A model generated the notes under the pieces. That model was not told the origin of the DNA. It saw only the letters and a program-made list of their open reading frames with translations, and did not search any database. A stretch of 23,823 nt of DNA from Candidatus Uhrbacteria bacterium RIFOXYB12_FULL_58_10 (GTDB lineage Bacteria > Patescibacteriota > Patescibacteriia > UBA9934 > GWF2-40-263): assembly GCA_943357275.1 (NCBI GenBank), contig CALRGL010000003.1, positions 1 to 23,823 on the forward strand. Direction: 5' to 3'. The position numbers and the translations under genes were made by a program. The number at the start of each line of letters is the position of its first letter. Within the stretch, counting starts at the first letter, position 1. Below are positions 8,125 to 16,027 of this stretch, piece after piece.

Positions 8125-9750
8125 TTAATACATGTCGCCCATTCCTCCTCCACGAGAAACTGGAGTAGATTCTTCTTTCTTTGGAAGATCCGTAATAGCT
8201 GCTTCGGTTGTGATCACCATAATCGCGATCGATGCAGCGTTTTGAAGCGCTGATCGAGTGACTTTGGCAGGGTCGATTACACCAGCAAGAACAAGATCTT
8301 CATAAACGTCGGTCAACGCGTTATATCCAAAAGATCCTTCGCCTGCTTTGACCTTTTCTGCGACAACGGCTCCTTCCATTCCCGCGTTTTGTGCGATCAT
8401 GCGAAGTGGTTCTTCTAAAGCACGACGCAAAATATTAAGACCAACGTTTTCATCAACTCCAAGTTGAAGTGCGTCCAAACATTTGATTGAACGAACAAGA
8501 GCCACTCCACCTCCAGGAACGATGCCTTCTTCTACAGCCGCCTTGGTTGCTGAGACAGCATCTTCAATGCGATGTTTCTTTTCTTTCATTTCCGTTTCTG
8601 TTGCTGCGCCTACTTTGATCACAGCCACACCACCAGACAGTTTTGCCACACGTTCAAGCAACTTCTCTTTTTCAAAATCAGAGGTTGTGTTCTTAAGTTC
8701 TGCTTGGATTTGCTTCACACGATCTTCAATCTTGGCTTTGTCGCCATGGCCTTCCACGATCGTTGTCTGTTCTTTTGTTGCAACGACTTTGCGAGCTTTT
8801 CCAAGATCGTTCAGTTCTGCTGTTTCCAGTTTCAAACCAACTTCTTCGCTGATCACACGACCACCCGTCAATATCGCAATGTCTTCCAGCATAGCTTTAC
8901 GTCGATCACCAAATCCTGGAGACTTCACCGCAACCGTGTTGAAAATGCCTCGAAGTTTGTTCACAACCAGTGTAGACAACGCTTCACCATCAACGTCGTC
9001 AGCAATAATAACGAGTTCTTTCTTGCCTGTTGCTGCGACTTTTTCCAAAATCGGAACAAGTTCTTGAACAGAACTAATCTTTCCGTCAACGATTAACACA
9101 TGAGCATCTTGATACTCAGCTTCCATACGTTCAGCGTTGGTGACCATGTATCCGCTCACATAACCCTTCTCAAATTGCATTCCTTCTACAAACTCAACAT
9201 CCACTCCAAACGATTGCGATTCCTCAACCGTAATCACACCATTGTTTCCAACCTGCTTCATCGCCTTAGCGATCATTTGCCCGATTTCTGGGTCGTTTGC
9301 AGAGATAGAAGCCACTTTCTCAATTTCACCCCCTTTGATTGGAGTCGCGATCTTTTCTTTAATCTCCTTTACAATCGCTTCAACGCCTTTTTCAATACCT
9401 CGTCGAAGAGCTTGAGGATTTGTTCCGGCAGTGACGTTCCGAAGTCCTTCTTGAATCATCGCTTGTGCAAGAACCGTTGCGGTTGTGGTTCCGTCTCCTG
9501 CCACATCGTTTGTCTTGCTGGCAACTTCTTTGACCAACTCTGCTCCAAGATTTTCAAACTTGTTTTCAAGTTCAATTTCTTTTGCCACGGTCACACCATC
9601 TTTTGTCACAATCGGTGCACCGTATCCTCGATCTAAAATCACGTTGCGTCCTTTTGGACCAAGTGTCACTTTCACTGCGTTTGCGAGAATATCAACGCCA
9701 CGCTTCAATCCTGCTCGAGCTTCCTCATTAAATGCTATTTGCTTTGCCAT
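8125..9750 (-). CDS. groL: Chaperonin GroEL (Hsp60)
   Basis: This is the 541-residue 60-kDa chaperonin subunit, which forms double seven-membered rings and folds proteins in an ATP-driven cycle with GroES. It is full length and collinear with the family: K-x-T-L-G-P-K-G-R-N-V nucleotide-binding start, D-G-T-T-T-A in the equatorial domain, and G-G-G-V-A after the V-E-E-G-I-V-P turn. The C-terminal tail is short (G-G-G-M-G-D-M-Y) compared with the long GGM repeats of E. coli. It starts 15 bp after groES and shares that gene's heat-shock control. Confidence 0.99.
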   Translation of the reverse strand: MAKQIAFNEEARAGLKRGVDILANAVKVTLGPKGRNVILDRGYGAPIVTKDGVTVAKEIELENKFENLGAELVKEVASKTNDVAGDGTTTATVLAQAMIQEGLRNVTAGTNPQALRRGIEKGVEAIVKEIKEKIATPIKGGEIEKVASISANDPEIGQMIAKAMKQVGNNGVITVEESQSFGVDVEFVEGMQFEKGYVSGYMVTNAERMEAEYQDAHVLIVDGKISSVQELVPILEKVAATGKKELVIIADDVDGEALSTLVVNKLRGIFNTVAVKSPGFGDRRKAMLEDIAILTGGRVISEEVGLKLETAELNDLGKARKVVATKEQTTIVEGHGDKAKIEDRVKQIQAELKNTTSDFEKEKLLERVAKLSGGVAVIKVGAATETEMKEKKHRIEDAVSATKAAVEEGIVPGGGVALVRSIKCLDALQLGVDENVGLNILRRALEEPLRMIAQNAGMEGAVVAEKVKAGEGSFGYNALTDVYEDLVLAGVIDPAKVTRSALQNAASIAIMVITTEAAITDLPKKEESTPVSRGGGMGDMY

Positions 9751-9765
9751 AGATTCAAAACTTAC

Positions 9766-10056
9766 TTATTCAATAATCGCAATCACATCTTCAGACCGAA
9801 TCACAAGATACTCTTGCCCATCAATCTTCACTTCGTCTGGAGCATACTTTTTAAACATCACGGTTTGACCAACGGTCACTTCCATGGCACTTCGTGTCCC
9901 ATTTTCAAGCATGCGACCTGGACCAACAGCAATCACTTCCCCACGTTCTGCTCGTTCCTTTTGAGCCGTTTCCGGAATAATAATGCCACTAGCAGACATC
10001 ACCTCCTTGCTCACACCTTTAACCAAAATATGATCTGAAACTGGTTTAATATTCAT
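9766..10056 (-). CDS. groS: Co-chaperonin GroES (Hsp10)
   Basis: The 96-residue protein caps the GroEL ring. It has the family layout: P-V-S-D-H-I-L-V-K at the N-terminus, the mobile loop with S-A-S-G-I-I-I-P (about residues 21-28), V-G-P-G-R in the roof region and the ending E-Y-L-V-I-R-S-E-D-V-I-A-I-I. It is the first gene of the groES-groEL operon. The ATG lies just downstream of a promoter overlapped by a CIRCE operator. No strong Shine-Dalgarno is visible. Confidence 0.98.
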   Translation of the reverse strand: MNIKPVSDHILVKGVSKEVMSASGIIIPETAQKERAERGEVIAVGPGRMLENGTRSAMEVTVGQTVMFKKYAPDEVKIDGQEYLVIRSEDVIAIIE

Positions 10057-10071
10057 AACGTATTCTTTAAA

Positions 10072-10098
10072 TTAGCAATCGCATCATACGACTGCTAA
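10072..10098 (-). promoter_or_regulatory. CIRCE operator (HrcA-binding) for groES-groEL
   Basis: The sequence TTAGCAATC-N9-GACTGCTAA matches the CIRCE consensus TTAGCACTC-N9-GAGTGCTAA at 16 of 18 arm positions with the exact 9-bp spacer. It overlaps the -10 box and likely transcription start, and ends 15 bp before the groES ATG, the classic position for HrcA repression. No hrcA gene is in the window, so HrcA elsewhere in the genome is inferred. Confidence 0.9.
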
Positions 10099-10111
10099 GA
10101 CATTTTGGCAA
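10083..10111 (-). promoter_or_regulatory. Sigma70-type promoter of groES-groEL
   Basis: On the minus strand TTGCCA (10111-10106) and TATGAT (10088-10083) are separated by 17 bp; each matches the -35 and -10 consensus at five of six positions. Transcription should start near 10076, inside the CIRCE element. Confidence 0.82.
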
Positions 10112-10136
10112 GAACAAATAATCTTGAAAAATGAAT

Positions 10137-10161
10137 AAAAAAAAGAACCACCGAAGTGGTT
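10137..10161 (-). terminator. Intrinsic terminator after the 92-residue membrane protein gene
   Basis: On the minus strand AACCAC-TTCG-GTGGTT forms a 6-bp stem with the very stable UUCG tetraloop, followed by C and an eight-T tract (plus-strand A-run 10137-10144). It ends the transcript of the 10185-10463 gene and separates it from the groES promoter. Confidence 0.9.
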
Positions 10162-10184
10162 TTAGAAGAGAGAAGAAAGGCAGC

Positions 10185-10463
10185 TCAGTCCAAATGTTCC
10201 GTCTGAGAGTCAAACGGCTCCAGACTCTCTGAAGCTTTTCGCAGAGCAGCCTCGTGCTGAAGTTCTGCGTGTTGCTCGGGAGTCAGTGTGCACCGACGTA
10301 CCACGGCAACCATGATCGCAAACACGATGAAGATGCCGGGGAGCAGAAATGGTACGTGTCGATTGAAGTCGACGACACCTTCGTAAATTTCGTAGGCATC
10401 ACACATCCCTAGAACAACAGCGACAGCCACCAACACTTTGACCCAAACCCCGTTATCAAACAT
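10185..10463 (-). CDS. Small two-helix membrane protein, unknown function
   Basis: I do not recognise this 92-residue protein. It has two hydrophobic segments (about residues 6-22 and 38-55) and a hydrophilic, partly acidic C-terminal tail that reads as helical. It stands alone as a transcription unit, with its own promoter (10535-10507) and terminator (10161-10137). A GGGGGAG Shine-Dalgarno-like tract lies about 7 nt before the ATG. It is the third of three consecutive small two-helix membrane proteins. Confidence 0.75.
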   Translation of the reverse strand: MFDNGVWVKVLVAVAVVLGMCDAYEIYEGVVDFNRHVPFLLPGIFIVFAIMVAVVRRCTLTPEQHAELQHEAALRKASESLEPFDSQTEHLD

Positions 10464-10506
10464 CTTCCTTCTCCCCCGTTTGTTCGAAGTGTTTTAGGAC
10501 CGCATC

Positions 10507-10535
10507 AAGATATCACAGAAACACTCTGAGGTCAA
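10507..10535 (-). promoter_or_regulatory. Sigma70-type promoter of the 92-residue membrane protein gene
   Basis: On the minus strand TTGACC (10535-10530) and TATCTT (10512-10507) are separated by exactly 17 bp, about 44 bp before the start codon at 10463. Confidence 0.7.
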
Positions 10536-10549
10536 CGGTCTTCTGTATG

Positions 10550-10577
10550 AAAAAAGATCGCCGAGTGGGGCGATCTT
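10550..10577 (-). terminator. Intrinsic terminator after the 98-residue membrane protein gene
   Basis: Perfect 9-bp arms (10554-10562 and 10569-10577; AAGATCGCC/GGCGATCTT on the minus strand) with a 6-nt loop are followed by a T6 run. It closes the two-gene unit 11254-10627. Confidence 0.9.
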
Positions 10578-10626
10578 CGTGGGTAGCAGGTGGAAAAGTA
10601 GCATGATGGACGAGCAGGACGAGGTC

Positions 10627-10923
10627 CTACTCGATACGACCTTCACCGGCGCGGCGCGTCGGGAGGTGTGCGAGGCAGGTGCAGGGCGCACCGGGCGTCT
10701 TGGACGTGACGCGCGCCTCGAGCTTGGCATGTCCCGCCTTGAATTCCTCCACCGCCTTGAGGTAGGCGATGTAGAAGCGTGCCTTCTGGATACGATCACG
10801 CAGTTGGACGAGGATGTAGCCCAGGGGCAAGACTCCCAAAATGGCGGCGAGGAAATAGTAGCCGAGGAGGACAGCGAGAATGGAACTGGCAGCGAGAAGA
10901 ACACGAGCATTCTGGTACTTCAT
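10627..10923 (-). CDS. Small membrane protein with GC-rich hydrophilic tail, unknown function
   Basis: The 98-residue protein begins with one long or two short hydrophobic helices (about residues 8-40), then an amphipathic, charged helix (Q-L-R-D-R-I-Q-K-A-R...) and an Arg/Pro/Gly-rich tail with Cys-Thr-Cys. The start at 10923 is set by an AAGGAG Shine-Dalgarno 5 nt upstream; the frame is open further upstream, but that part overlaps the previous gene. The last third of the gene is clearly more GC-rich than the rest of the window, which may mean a late-added or transferred tail. It follows the 103-residue gene by 19 bp and shares its promoter. Not recognised; coding status rests on the ribosome-binding site, the terminator and the membrane pattern. 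Confidence 0.65.
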   Translation of the reverse strand: MKYQNARVLLAASSILAVLLGYYFLAAILGVLPLGYILVQLRDRIQKARFYIAYLKAVEEFKAGHAKLEARVTSKTPGAPCTCLAHLPTRRAGEGRIE

Positions 10924-10942
10924 GGGACTCCTTTTCAGATTT

Positions 10943-11254
10943 CTACTGGTTGCTGGTTTTCGAACGTTGAAGATACTCGTCTCGTTCCCGTCGGTAGATG
11001 TGGATTCGTACCACAATACCGATCAAACATCCGATATCGAAGAGAATTGCGAAGATTCGCATACCGGGCTCTCCGAAAAGAGCAATCACACCAAAGGTCA
11101 AGAGACCGAGGACAAAAAACGCGACGACTTTCAGACAATCGTCGAAAATCAGGTTCAAAACCTGATCGTTCGTCAATGTCCGCGGTTCAGGAGCAGGGCG
11201 GCGGGCGTTGCGCTTGGCAAGAGCAACGGTCGTCATTACCGTGAAAAAAGCCAT
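10943..11254 (-). CDS. Small two-helix membrane protein, unknown function
   Basis: The 103-residue protein has a basic N-terminal third (K-R-N-A-R-R-P-A-P), then two hydrophobic helices (about residues 42-60 and 64-84) with G-L-L-T-F-G between, and a charged C-terminus. An AAGGA Shine-Dalgarno lies about 6 nt before ATG 11254, and a strong sigma70-type promoter lies 56-84 bp upstream. I do not recognise the family. A later Met (11236) has no ribosome-binding site. Confidence 0.75.
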   Translation of the reverse strand: MAFFTVMTTVALAKRNARRPAPEPRTLTNDQVLNLIFDDCLKVVAFFVLGLLTFGVIALFGEPGMRIFAILFDIGCLIGIVVRIHIYRRERDEYLQRSKTSNQ

Positions 11255-11309
11255 TATAGATCCTTTTCAGCTTTCGTGTTTTATCTTCTGCTTCTGTATT
11301 TCGCTTAAA

Positions 11310-11338
11310 ATCATACCATAAAAATGCCCTTTTGTCAA
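11310..11338 (-). promoter_or_regulatory. Strong sigma70-type promoter of the small-membrane-protein unit
   Basis: On the minus strand a perfect TTGACA (11338-11333) is separated by 17 bp from TATGAT (11315-11310). It lies directly after the hyf-like operon terminator and drives the 103- and 98-residue genes. It is the closest match to consensus in this window. Confidence 0.88.
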
Positions 11339-11341
11339 CCT

Positions 11342-11366
11342 AAAAACGAGGCTTTTGCCTCGTTTT
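11342..11366 (-). terminator. Intrinsic terminator of the hyf-like operon
   Basis: Perfect 10-bp arms (11343-11352 and 11357-11366; AAAACGAGGC/GCCTCGTTTT) with a 4-nt loop carry T runs on both sides. It lies 14 bp after the hyfG-like stop codon and could act in both directions. Confidence 0.92.
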
Positions 11367-11379
11367 GTTAGGAAAACGA

Positions 11380-12936
11380 CTATAAATCTGTTCCTGAATA
11401 ACTCAAGTTCAGAGACTTATTACACAATGGAAAATCTGGCACAATGTTTCCTGGTCCAATTTCTCCAAAGAGTGCCCAGTTGCAGAAGGATGGATCGCGT
11501 GGGAAGCATCGGGTAATCTTTCCGTTTTCGATTGCAACATACGTGAGGATTTGTCCTCGCCATGATTCTACGGCTCCGAGTGCTGATCCGTCAGTGATCT
11601 TCATGTGTGAGTGCACAGATCCGGAAGGAATCTGCTTCATGATCGCTTTGATCAAATCCATCGTAACATGAAGTTCCATGATGCGCATTTTGAACCGTGA
11701 GAGCACGTCTCCATGACGCTTGAGTGGAATTTCAAGTGGAAGCTCGTTGTAGATTGCGTATGGATGATCTCGTCGAACATCGTAATCTACGCCAGACGCG
11801 CGAGCTGGAAGTCCAAGACCTCCGTAGGCAATCGCAACATCTTTTGTAAGCACACCGGTTGTTTCCAAACGTTCACGAAGTCCACTTGAGTGAAGAGCGA
11901 ACTCGACGATCTCTGTCATTTCTTCGTACGCTTCTTTTGCTGTTTTAAGAACATCGTTCAACTGTTCCTCGGTAAGATCTTTCTTGATTCCACCTAAAAC
12001 AATTCCACCGCGCCAGAATCGATTTCCAAGAACGCGATCTGACAAGCGCATCAAGCGTTCCTTAATGCGGAATCCTTGTGCAGCAAGCAGTGTGTACCCT
12101 GTTCCCATTCCTCCCATGTTGGCGAGGTCGTGGATATGCATCGTCATGCGTTCGAGTTCTGTGTAAAGCGCTCGCAAATACTGTGCGCGTTCGGGAATCG
12201 AAGCTTCTGCGAGAGTTTCAACAGCTTGGCAATAAGCAAGTGCATGTGAAGCAGATGCGTCGCCAGAGACACGTTCAATGAGTGGCAAGGCTTCTTCTGG
12301 TGTTTTATCTTCTAATAATTTTTCTACACCTTTGTGTGTGAAAAAGAGTTTACCTTCAAGGGTAATAATACGTTCGCCAGCCACATTAAAGCGGAAGTGA
12401 CCTGGTTCGATGATTCCGGCGTGAATGGGTCCCACAGGAATTTCGTAAATCCCCTCGCCTTCGACGTGATGCATTGGGTAAGGCATTTCTGCATGGTCCA
12501 TCTTTGTGTCCCAAGCAAAATCTTTTCGAAGTGGGAAGGTTGCCTCTGGAACGTTCTCATGATGCACAAGTCGACGGTTGTCTGGATGACCCTCGGCCAC
12601 AATACCAAACTGGTCCATCATGAAACGCTCATACCAATGAGCAGCCATGACCGTCTTGGTCAACGATTCATAACGTGGATCTGCTTCTGGAAGTTCTGCT
12701 GAAATCGTAAGCCACTCATGTGTTTCTGGAAGCGCAAGAACCGCGTGGACACCAAAGGTTTTGGTGCTCTTGCGATCATCGGTTCCAAACACAAGTGAAA
12801 GAGACAAACCTTGGGCTTGCACTAATTCTGTCATAAGAGCCGTAAATCGCTCCTTTTTCACGGATGCACGAAGTTCGTTTCCTTGAACATGAACATCGCT
12901 TCCAAGAAGAGCGGATAATGCTTCGTGTGTGATCAT
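11380..12936 (-). CDS. hyfG: Hydrogenase-4/NuoCD-like large subunit lacking NiFe cysteines
   Basis: The 518-residue protein joins a NuoC-like N-terminal domain (about 1-150) to a NuoD/HycE-like large-subunit domain, as in HyfG and HycE. The core is well conserved: G-P-I-H-A-G-I-I-E-P-G-H-F (169-181) and the G-L-P-A-R-A-S-G-V-D-Y-D region. Where active enzymes have E-R-V-C-G-x-C, this protein has E-R-V-S-G-D-A (Ser224, Ala227). Where HycE has D-P-C-Y-S-C-T-D, it has N-L-S-Y-S-G-T-D (Ser512, Gly515). All four Ni-Fe ligands are therefore gone, so hydrogenase activity is very unlikely. This is the pattern of Ehr (energy-converting hydrogenase related) complexes and of complex I. It is the last gene of the operon, overlapping hyfF by 4 bp. 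Confidence 0.93.
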   Translation of the reverse strand: MITHEALSALLGSDVHVQGNELRASVKKERFTALMTELVQAQGLSLSLVFGTDDRKSTKTFGVHAVLALPETHEWLTISAELPEADPRYESLTKTVMAAHWYERFMMDQFGIVAEGHPDNRRLVHHENVPEATFPLRKDFAWDTKMDHAEMPYPMHHVEGEGIYEIPVGPIHAGIIEPGHFRFNVAGERIITLEGKLFFTHKGVEKLLEDKTPEEALPLIERVSGDASASHALAYCQAVETLAEASIPERAQYLRALYTELERMTMHIHDLANMGGMGTGYTLLAAQGFRIKERLMRLSDRVLGNRFWRGGIVLGGIKKDLTEEQLNDVLKTAKEAYEEMTEIVEFALHSSGLRERLETTGVLTKDVAIAYGGLGLPARASGVDYDVRRDHPYAIYNELPLEIPLKRHGDVLSRFKMRIMELHVTMDLIKAIMKQIPSGSVHSHMKITDGSALGAVESWRGQILTYVAIENGKITRCFPRDPSFCNWALFGEIGPGNIVPDFPLCNKSLNLSYSGTDL

Positions 12937-14423
12937 AGATTTGCAGAAATAGATTGAACAATTCCTGACATAAATTTAATACCAGGAATCGTGAGAAAGT
13001 ACACACCAACAACGACTAGGAGTAACAGATGTGCTGCCATAACCGTGTGTGTAAGCGTCCATCCCTCTTTATGCATATGACTACTTGCATCTGATTCACT
13101 TGCATCATGCGCATAAAACATGGTGAGCGTGTGACGAATCATGGAAACAAAGATGATGGTAAGAGCAACAAGAACAACGAGTGTGAGTATCCATTGTGAT
13201 TGCATTCCGTATCCGATCATCAAGAACTCACTGGCAAACAAGGCAGATGGTGGAACCGCAAGGAGTCCGAGGAGTCCAAGCAAGAACAACACGGCTGTGT
13301 AAGGAGAAGTTTTGAGAAGTTGTCGAACCTGTTCAATCTTTGTTGTTTTGTAACGCATCAAAATTTCACCAGAACCAAAGAAGAGCATGGATTTTCCGAT
13401 GGCATGTCCAACAAGATGCATCATGGCAGGCACCACTCCAAACGGCCCAAGACCAATAGCAAACGCAGCAAGACCCATGTGTTCAATACTTGAATACGCA
13501 AGCATGCGTTTATAGTTGCGTTGAATGTAGATCATGAATGCCGGAAGAACAATGGACATCACACCAAACACCAAAAAGAATCGTTCTGTCCACCAAGTGT
13601 TTCCCAAGGAAAGATCAGCGACGAGTTTAAATCGGAGAATCGTGTAAAGCGCAACGTTCAAAAGCACCCCGGAAAGAATACCGGAAATTGGAGACGGTGT
13701 TTTACTGTGTGCGTCTGGAAGCCACGTATGCATTGGAACAAATCCAACCTTGGTACCGATTCCAATAAAGATAAACACGAATGCCCAACGAACAATTTCT
13801 GGAAGAAATGTTGTGGCGTGTTCACGCAGTTGAGCGAGATTAAAAATGCTTTCCGCATCTAATCCCCCCGCCTGGTTTCCAGCAAAGGCAAACATCAAAA
13901 TTCCAAGAAGTCCAAGGGCAATTCCCGTGGAACAGATAAGAATATATTTCCAAGCCGCTTCAAGCGATGCGTCTTTTGTATAAAAAGCAACAAGAAACGT
14001 CGTTGTGAGTGTTGTTGCTTCCAGTGCCACCCAAAGGACTCCGATATTATTGGTCAAAACCGCCGCTGTCATCGACAAAATAAAAAGCGGCAAAGACAAC
14101 TGATATAAACGAACTTGCTTCAACTGAATGATACGTTCGTGCATCTCATGACCAATATAACGATAACTAACAATGGAGGCAGAAAGAAACAAGAAACTAA
14201 TAAGAACAAGAAAAAACGCAGCAAAAGGATCAAGAAACCACCAGTCTTGAGAATAAAATTGTGGTTCTGCAAATAAAGCAGGAATCGCAAGCCATCCAGC
14301 AAGAATTGTATAAAGCACAGCTCCCCCAAGACTGATCTGTCGCAGAATTTGCTCAGATTTGATTGGGATGTATGCAAGACTCGCAATAACGAGTAAGGCA
14401 AGAAAGAGATAGATTGGTTGCAT
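12933..14423 (-). CDS. hyfF: Antiporter-like membrane subunit (HyfF/NuoN-M family)
   Basis: The 496-residue polytopic protein (about 13-14 helices) belongs to the Mrp-antiporter-related subunits that form half-channels for protons in complex I and group 4 hydrogenases. Key residues are present: Glu135 in the A-L-E-A-T TM5 motif, and Lys225 in the broken helix TM7 motif G-T-K-V-G-F-V-P-M-H-T-W-L-P-D-A-H. Pro/Ser-rich P-S-P-I-S-G-I-L-S-G follows. TM8 has Asn256 in L-L-N-V-A-L-Y, which I recall as typical of the HyfF/HycC branch. It starts 3 bp after hyfE and ends inside the start of hyfG. Confidence 0.93.
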   Translation of the reverse strand: MQPIYLFLALLVIASLAYIPIKSEQILRQISLGGAVLYTILAGWLAIPALFAEPQFYSQDWWFLDPFAAFFLVLISFLFLSASIVSYRYIGHEMHERIIQLKQVRLYQLSLPLFILSMTAAVLTNNIGVLWVALEATTLTTTFLVAFYTKDASLEAAWKYILICSTGIALGLLGILMFAFAGNQAGGLDAESIFNLAQLREHATTFLPEIVRWAFVFIFIGIGTKVGFVPMHTWLPDAHSKTPSPISGILSGVLLNVALYTILRFKLVADLSLGNTWWTERFFLVFGVMSIVLPAFMIYIQRNYKRMLAYSSIEHMGLAAFAIGLGPFGVVPAMMHLVGHAIGKSMLFFGSGEILMRYKTTKIEQVRQLLKTSPYTAVLFLLGLLGLLAVPPSALFASEFLMIGYGMQSQWILTLVVLVALTIIFVSMIRHTLTMFYAHDASESDASSHMHKEGWTLTHTVMAAHLLLLVVVGVYFLTIPGIKFMSGIVQSISANL

Positions 14424-14426
14424 ATC

Positions 14427-15080
14427 TTAGTCGGTAAGTTCGCGTAATGGATCTGTACTTTCGGTTCCGTACAATTCACAAATACGTCGTGAAAGAAGAG
14501 TCATAAGAACCGCACCTACAAGAATCGCTGAGAAAATTCCACCTTCAACAAACAAGGATCCGCTTCCAACCGTGACAAGAGAAAAAAGGGAAATACCATT
14601 TTCTAGTGTCAGAAACCCAATGATTTCTGAATAGATATCTCGTCGCAAAACCATCATCAAGAACCCTATTAAAACAAGAGAGATGGAAGTAAATAAGACG
14701 TACGTTGGTTGAACGGTTGCAAAAACAGCGAGATGGTTGCTATTCAAGGACACAAGAACAAGGACACCAATAACCAAGAACAATGTTGTGGTCGGCCGAA
14801 TTTTTGAAACAAGCCGTGTAGAAGCACCAACACGTTTTGCCATCTGCTCCATGATCATTGGGATAGCAAATACCTTAATCAAGAGTGTTGCACCAATCGC
14901 AAAGAGTAGATGCGTTACTCCCTCTTGGAGAAACGTAACAATCATCGCAAGAGCTAAACACAAAGAAGCAATCGCATACAAACGTACCATGAGCTGACGT
15001 CGCAAAATCATTGGAATAAGAACACTTGCAAACAGGAGTCCGCCAATAAACAACGGATAAAACATTCCTACAGATGTCAT
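14427..15080 (-). CDS. hyfE: HyfE-like membrane subunit (NuoK-related)
   Basis: The 217-residue protein has about seven hydrophobic helices and the length of HyfE (216 in E. coli). Its C-terminal half resembles NuoK, with the membrane glutamate Glu160 in G-F-L-T-L-E-N-G-I and another buried charge, Lys69 in L-L-I-K-V-F-A-I-P. It sits in the usual place between HyfC and HyfF, linking the NuoH-like subunit to the antiporter-like ones. It overlaps hyfC by 4 bp (ATGA). Confidence 0.92.
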   Translation of the reverse strand: MTSVGMFYPLFIGGLLFASVLIPMILRRQLMVRLYAIASLCLALAMIVTFLQEGVTHLLFAIGATLLIKVFAIPMIMEQMAKRVGASTRLVSKIRPTTTLFLVIGVLVLVSLNSNHLAVFATVQPTYVLFTSISLVLIGFLMMVLRRDIYSEIIGFLTLENGISLFSLVTVGSGSLFVEGGIFSAILVGAVLMTLLSRRICELYGTESTDPLRELTD

Positions 15081-16027
15081 ACGAGGTTAATAAGGACGAT
15101 TACGAGTCCAGCAAGAGCGATAAAAAACGCAATTGAGAGGTACTCTTGCATGCGATAAAATCGCATTTTTGCAATAGATGATTCCAAAAGAGCAAGAAGG
15201 AACATCATGACAACAACTTTCACAACGGTCATTACAACCGCAATCAAACCACTTAGAAGAATCGTCGGAACAACCATTCCCTGATAAACCCAAACAGATG
15301 TACTCAACATCATCGAAGGAAACAACATGTTTGCTGCAAGCAAAGAAAGCACAGTGAGCTTCAATGCAGAGGCGTATTCAAGCATCGCTAAGTACGGTCC
15401 GGAATATTCCAAAACCATGGCTTCGTGCACCATCGTAAGTTCAAGGTGAGTCGCAGGATTATCTACGGGATAACGGGCGTTTTCAGCCAAACAAACCAAG
15501 ATCAAACTAAGGAATGAAAGCGTAAGCACTGGGTGCATCCCAAGCATGCCGTCTATATTTGTCGTTCCAGCAACAAGAGCAAAAGCAGTAAGAGTGACGA
15601 TCATCACAGGTTCAACCAAGGAAGAAATCGTCATTTCACGAGCTGATCCCATTCCACCAAACGCACTTGCACTGTCGAGTCCACCAAGAACCAAGAAGAC
15701 AGCTCCAATAGCAAGCACAGCAGAGACAACAATAAAGTCAGCGTAAGGAGCAAGAACACCTCCCATTCCAACAAGTGGCAAGACGAGCGCTAAGAAAACC
15801 GTTGTTCCAAGCACAACAAACGGAACAACACGGAACACCCATGACGTACTCTTTGAGATCACCATCTCTTTTTTCATCATGGTTGCGTAAGTGAAGTAAG
15901 GCAAGGTAGGATAAGCACCTTTTCGTCCTTGCATGAGCGCCTTGAATTTGCGCACAAGCCCCATTGCAAACGGAGCGATTCCAAGAACGAGAAGTCCTTG
16001 AATGATTGTTATGATGATTGAGTTCAT
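15077..16027 (-). CDS. hyfC: HyfC-like membrane subunit (NuoH family)
   Basis: The 316-residue protein matches HyfC/HycD (322 in E. coli), the NuoH-type subunit that connects the peripheral arm to the membrane arm. About eight helices are visible. Conserved cytoplasmic-loop motifs include G-R-K-G-A-Y-P (35-41), G-G-M-G-S-A-R-E (124-131) and the acidic A-E-N-A-R-Y-P-V-D-N-P (181-191), followed by H-L-E-L-T and H-E-A-M-V-L-E-Y-S-G. These residues line the charge axis of the coupling site, so the coupling region appears intact even though the redox subunits are degraded. ATGA overlaps join it to hyfB and hyfE. Confidence 0.94.
   Translation of the reverse strand: MNSIIITIIQGLLVLGIAPFAMGLVRKFKALMQGRKGAYPTLPYFTYATMMKKEMVISKSTSWVFRVVPFVVLGTTVFLALVLPLVGMGGVLAPYADFIVVSAVLAIGAVFLVLGGLDSASAFGGMGSAREMTISSLVEPVMIVTLTAFALVAGTTNIDGMLGMHPVLTLSFLSLILVCLAENARYPVDNPATHLELTMVHEAMVLEYSGPYLAMLEYASALKLTVLSLLAANMLFPSMMLSTSVWVYQGMVVPTILLSGLIAVVMTVVKVVVMMFLLALLESSIAKMRFYRMQEYLSIAFFIALAGLVIVLINLV

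Noticed and set aside
8483..9636. Long plus-strand open frames opposite groEL
   Set aside because: They are antisense shadows of a highly conserved gene; the translations are low-complexity Ser/Thr/Phe-rich and resemble no family.
10579..11244. A 221-codon plus-strand open frame across the small membrane protein genes
   Set aside because: It has no ribosome-binding site or recognisable domain, and the opposite strand has two genes with Shine-Dalgarno sites, membrane helices, a near-perfect promoter and a matching terminator.
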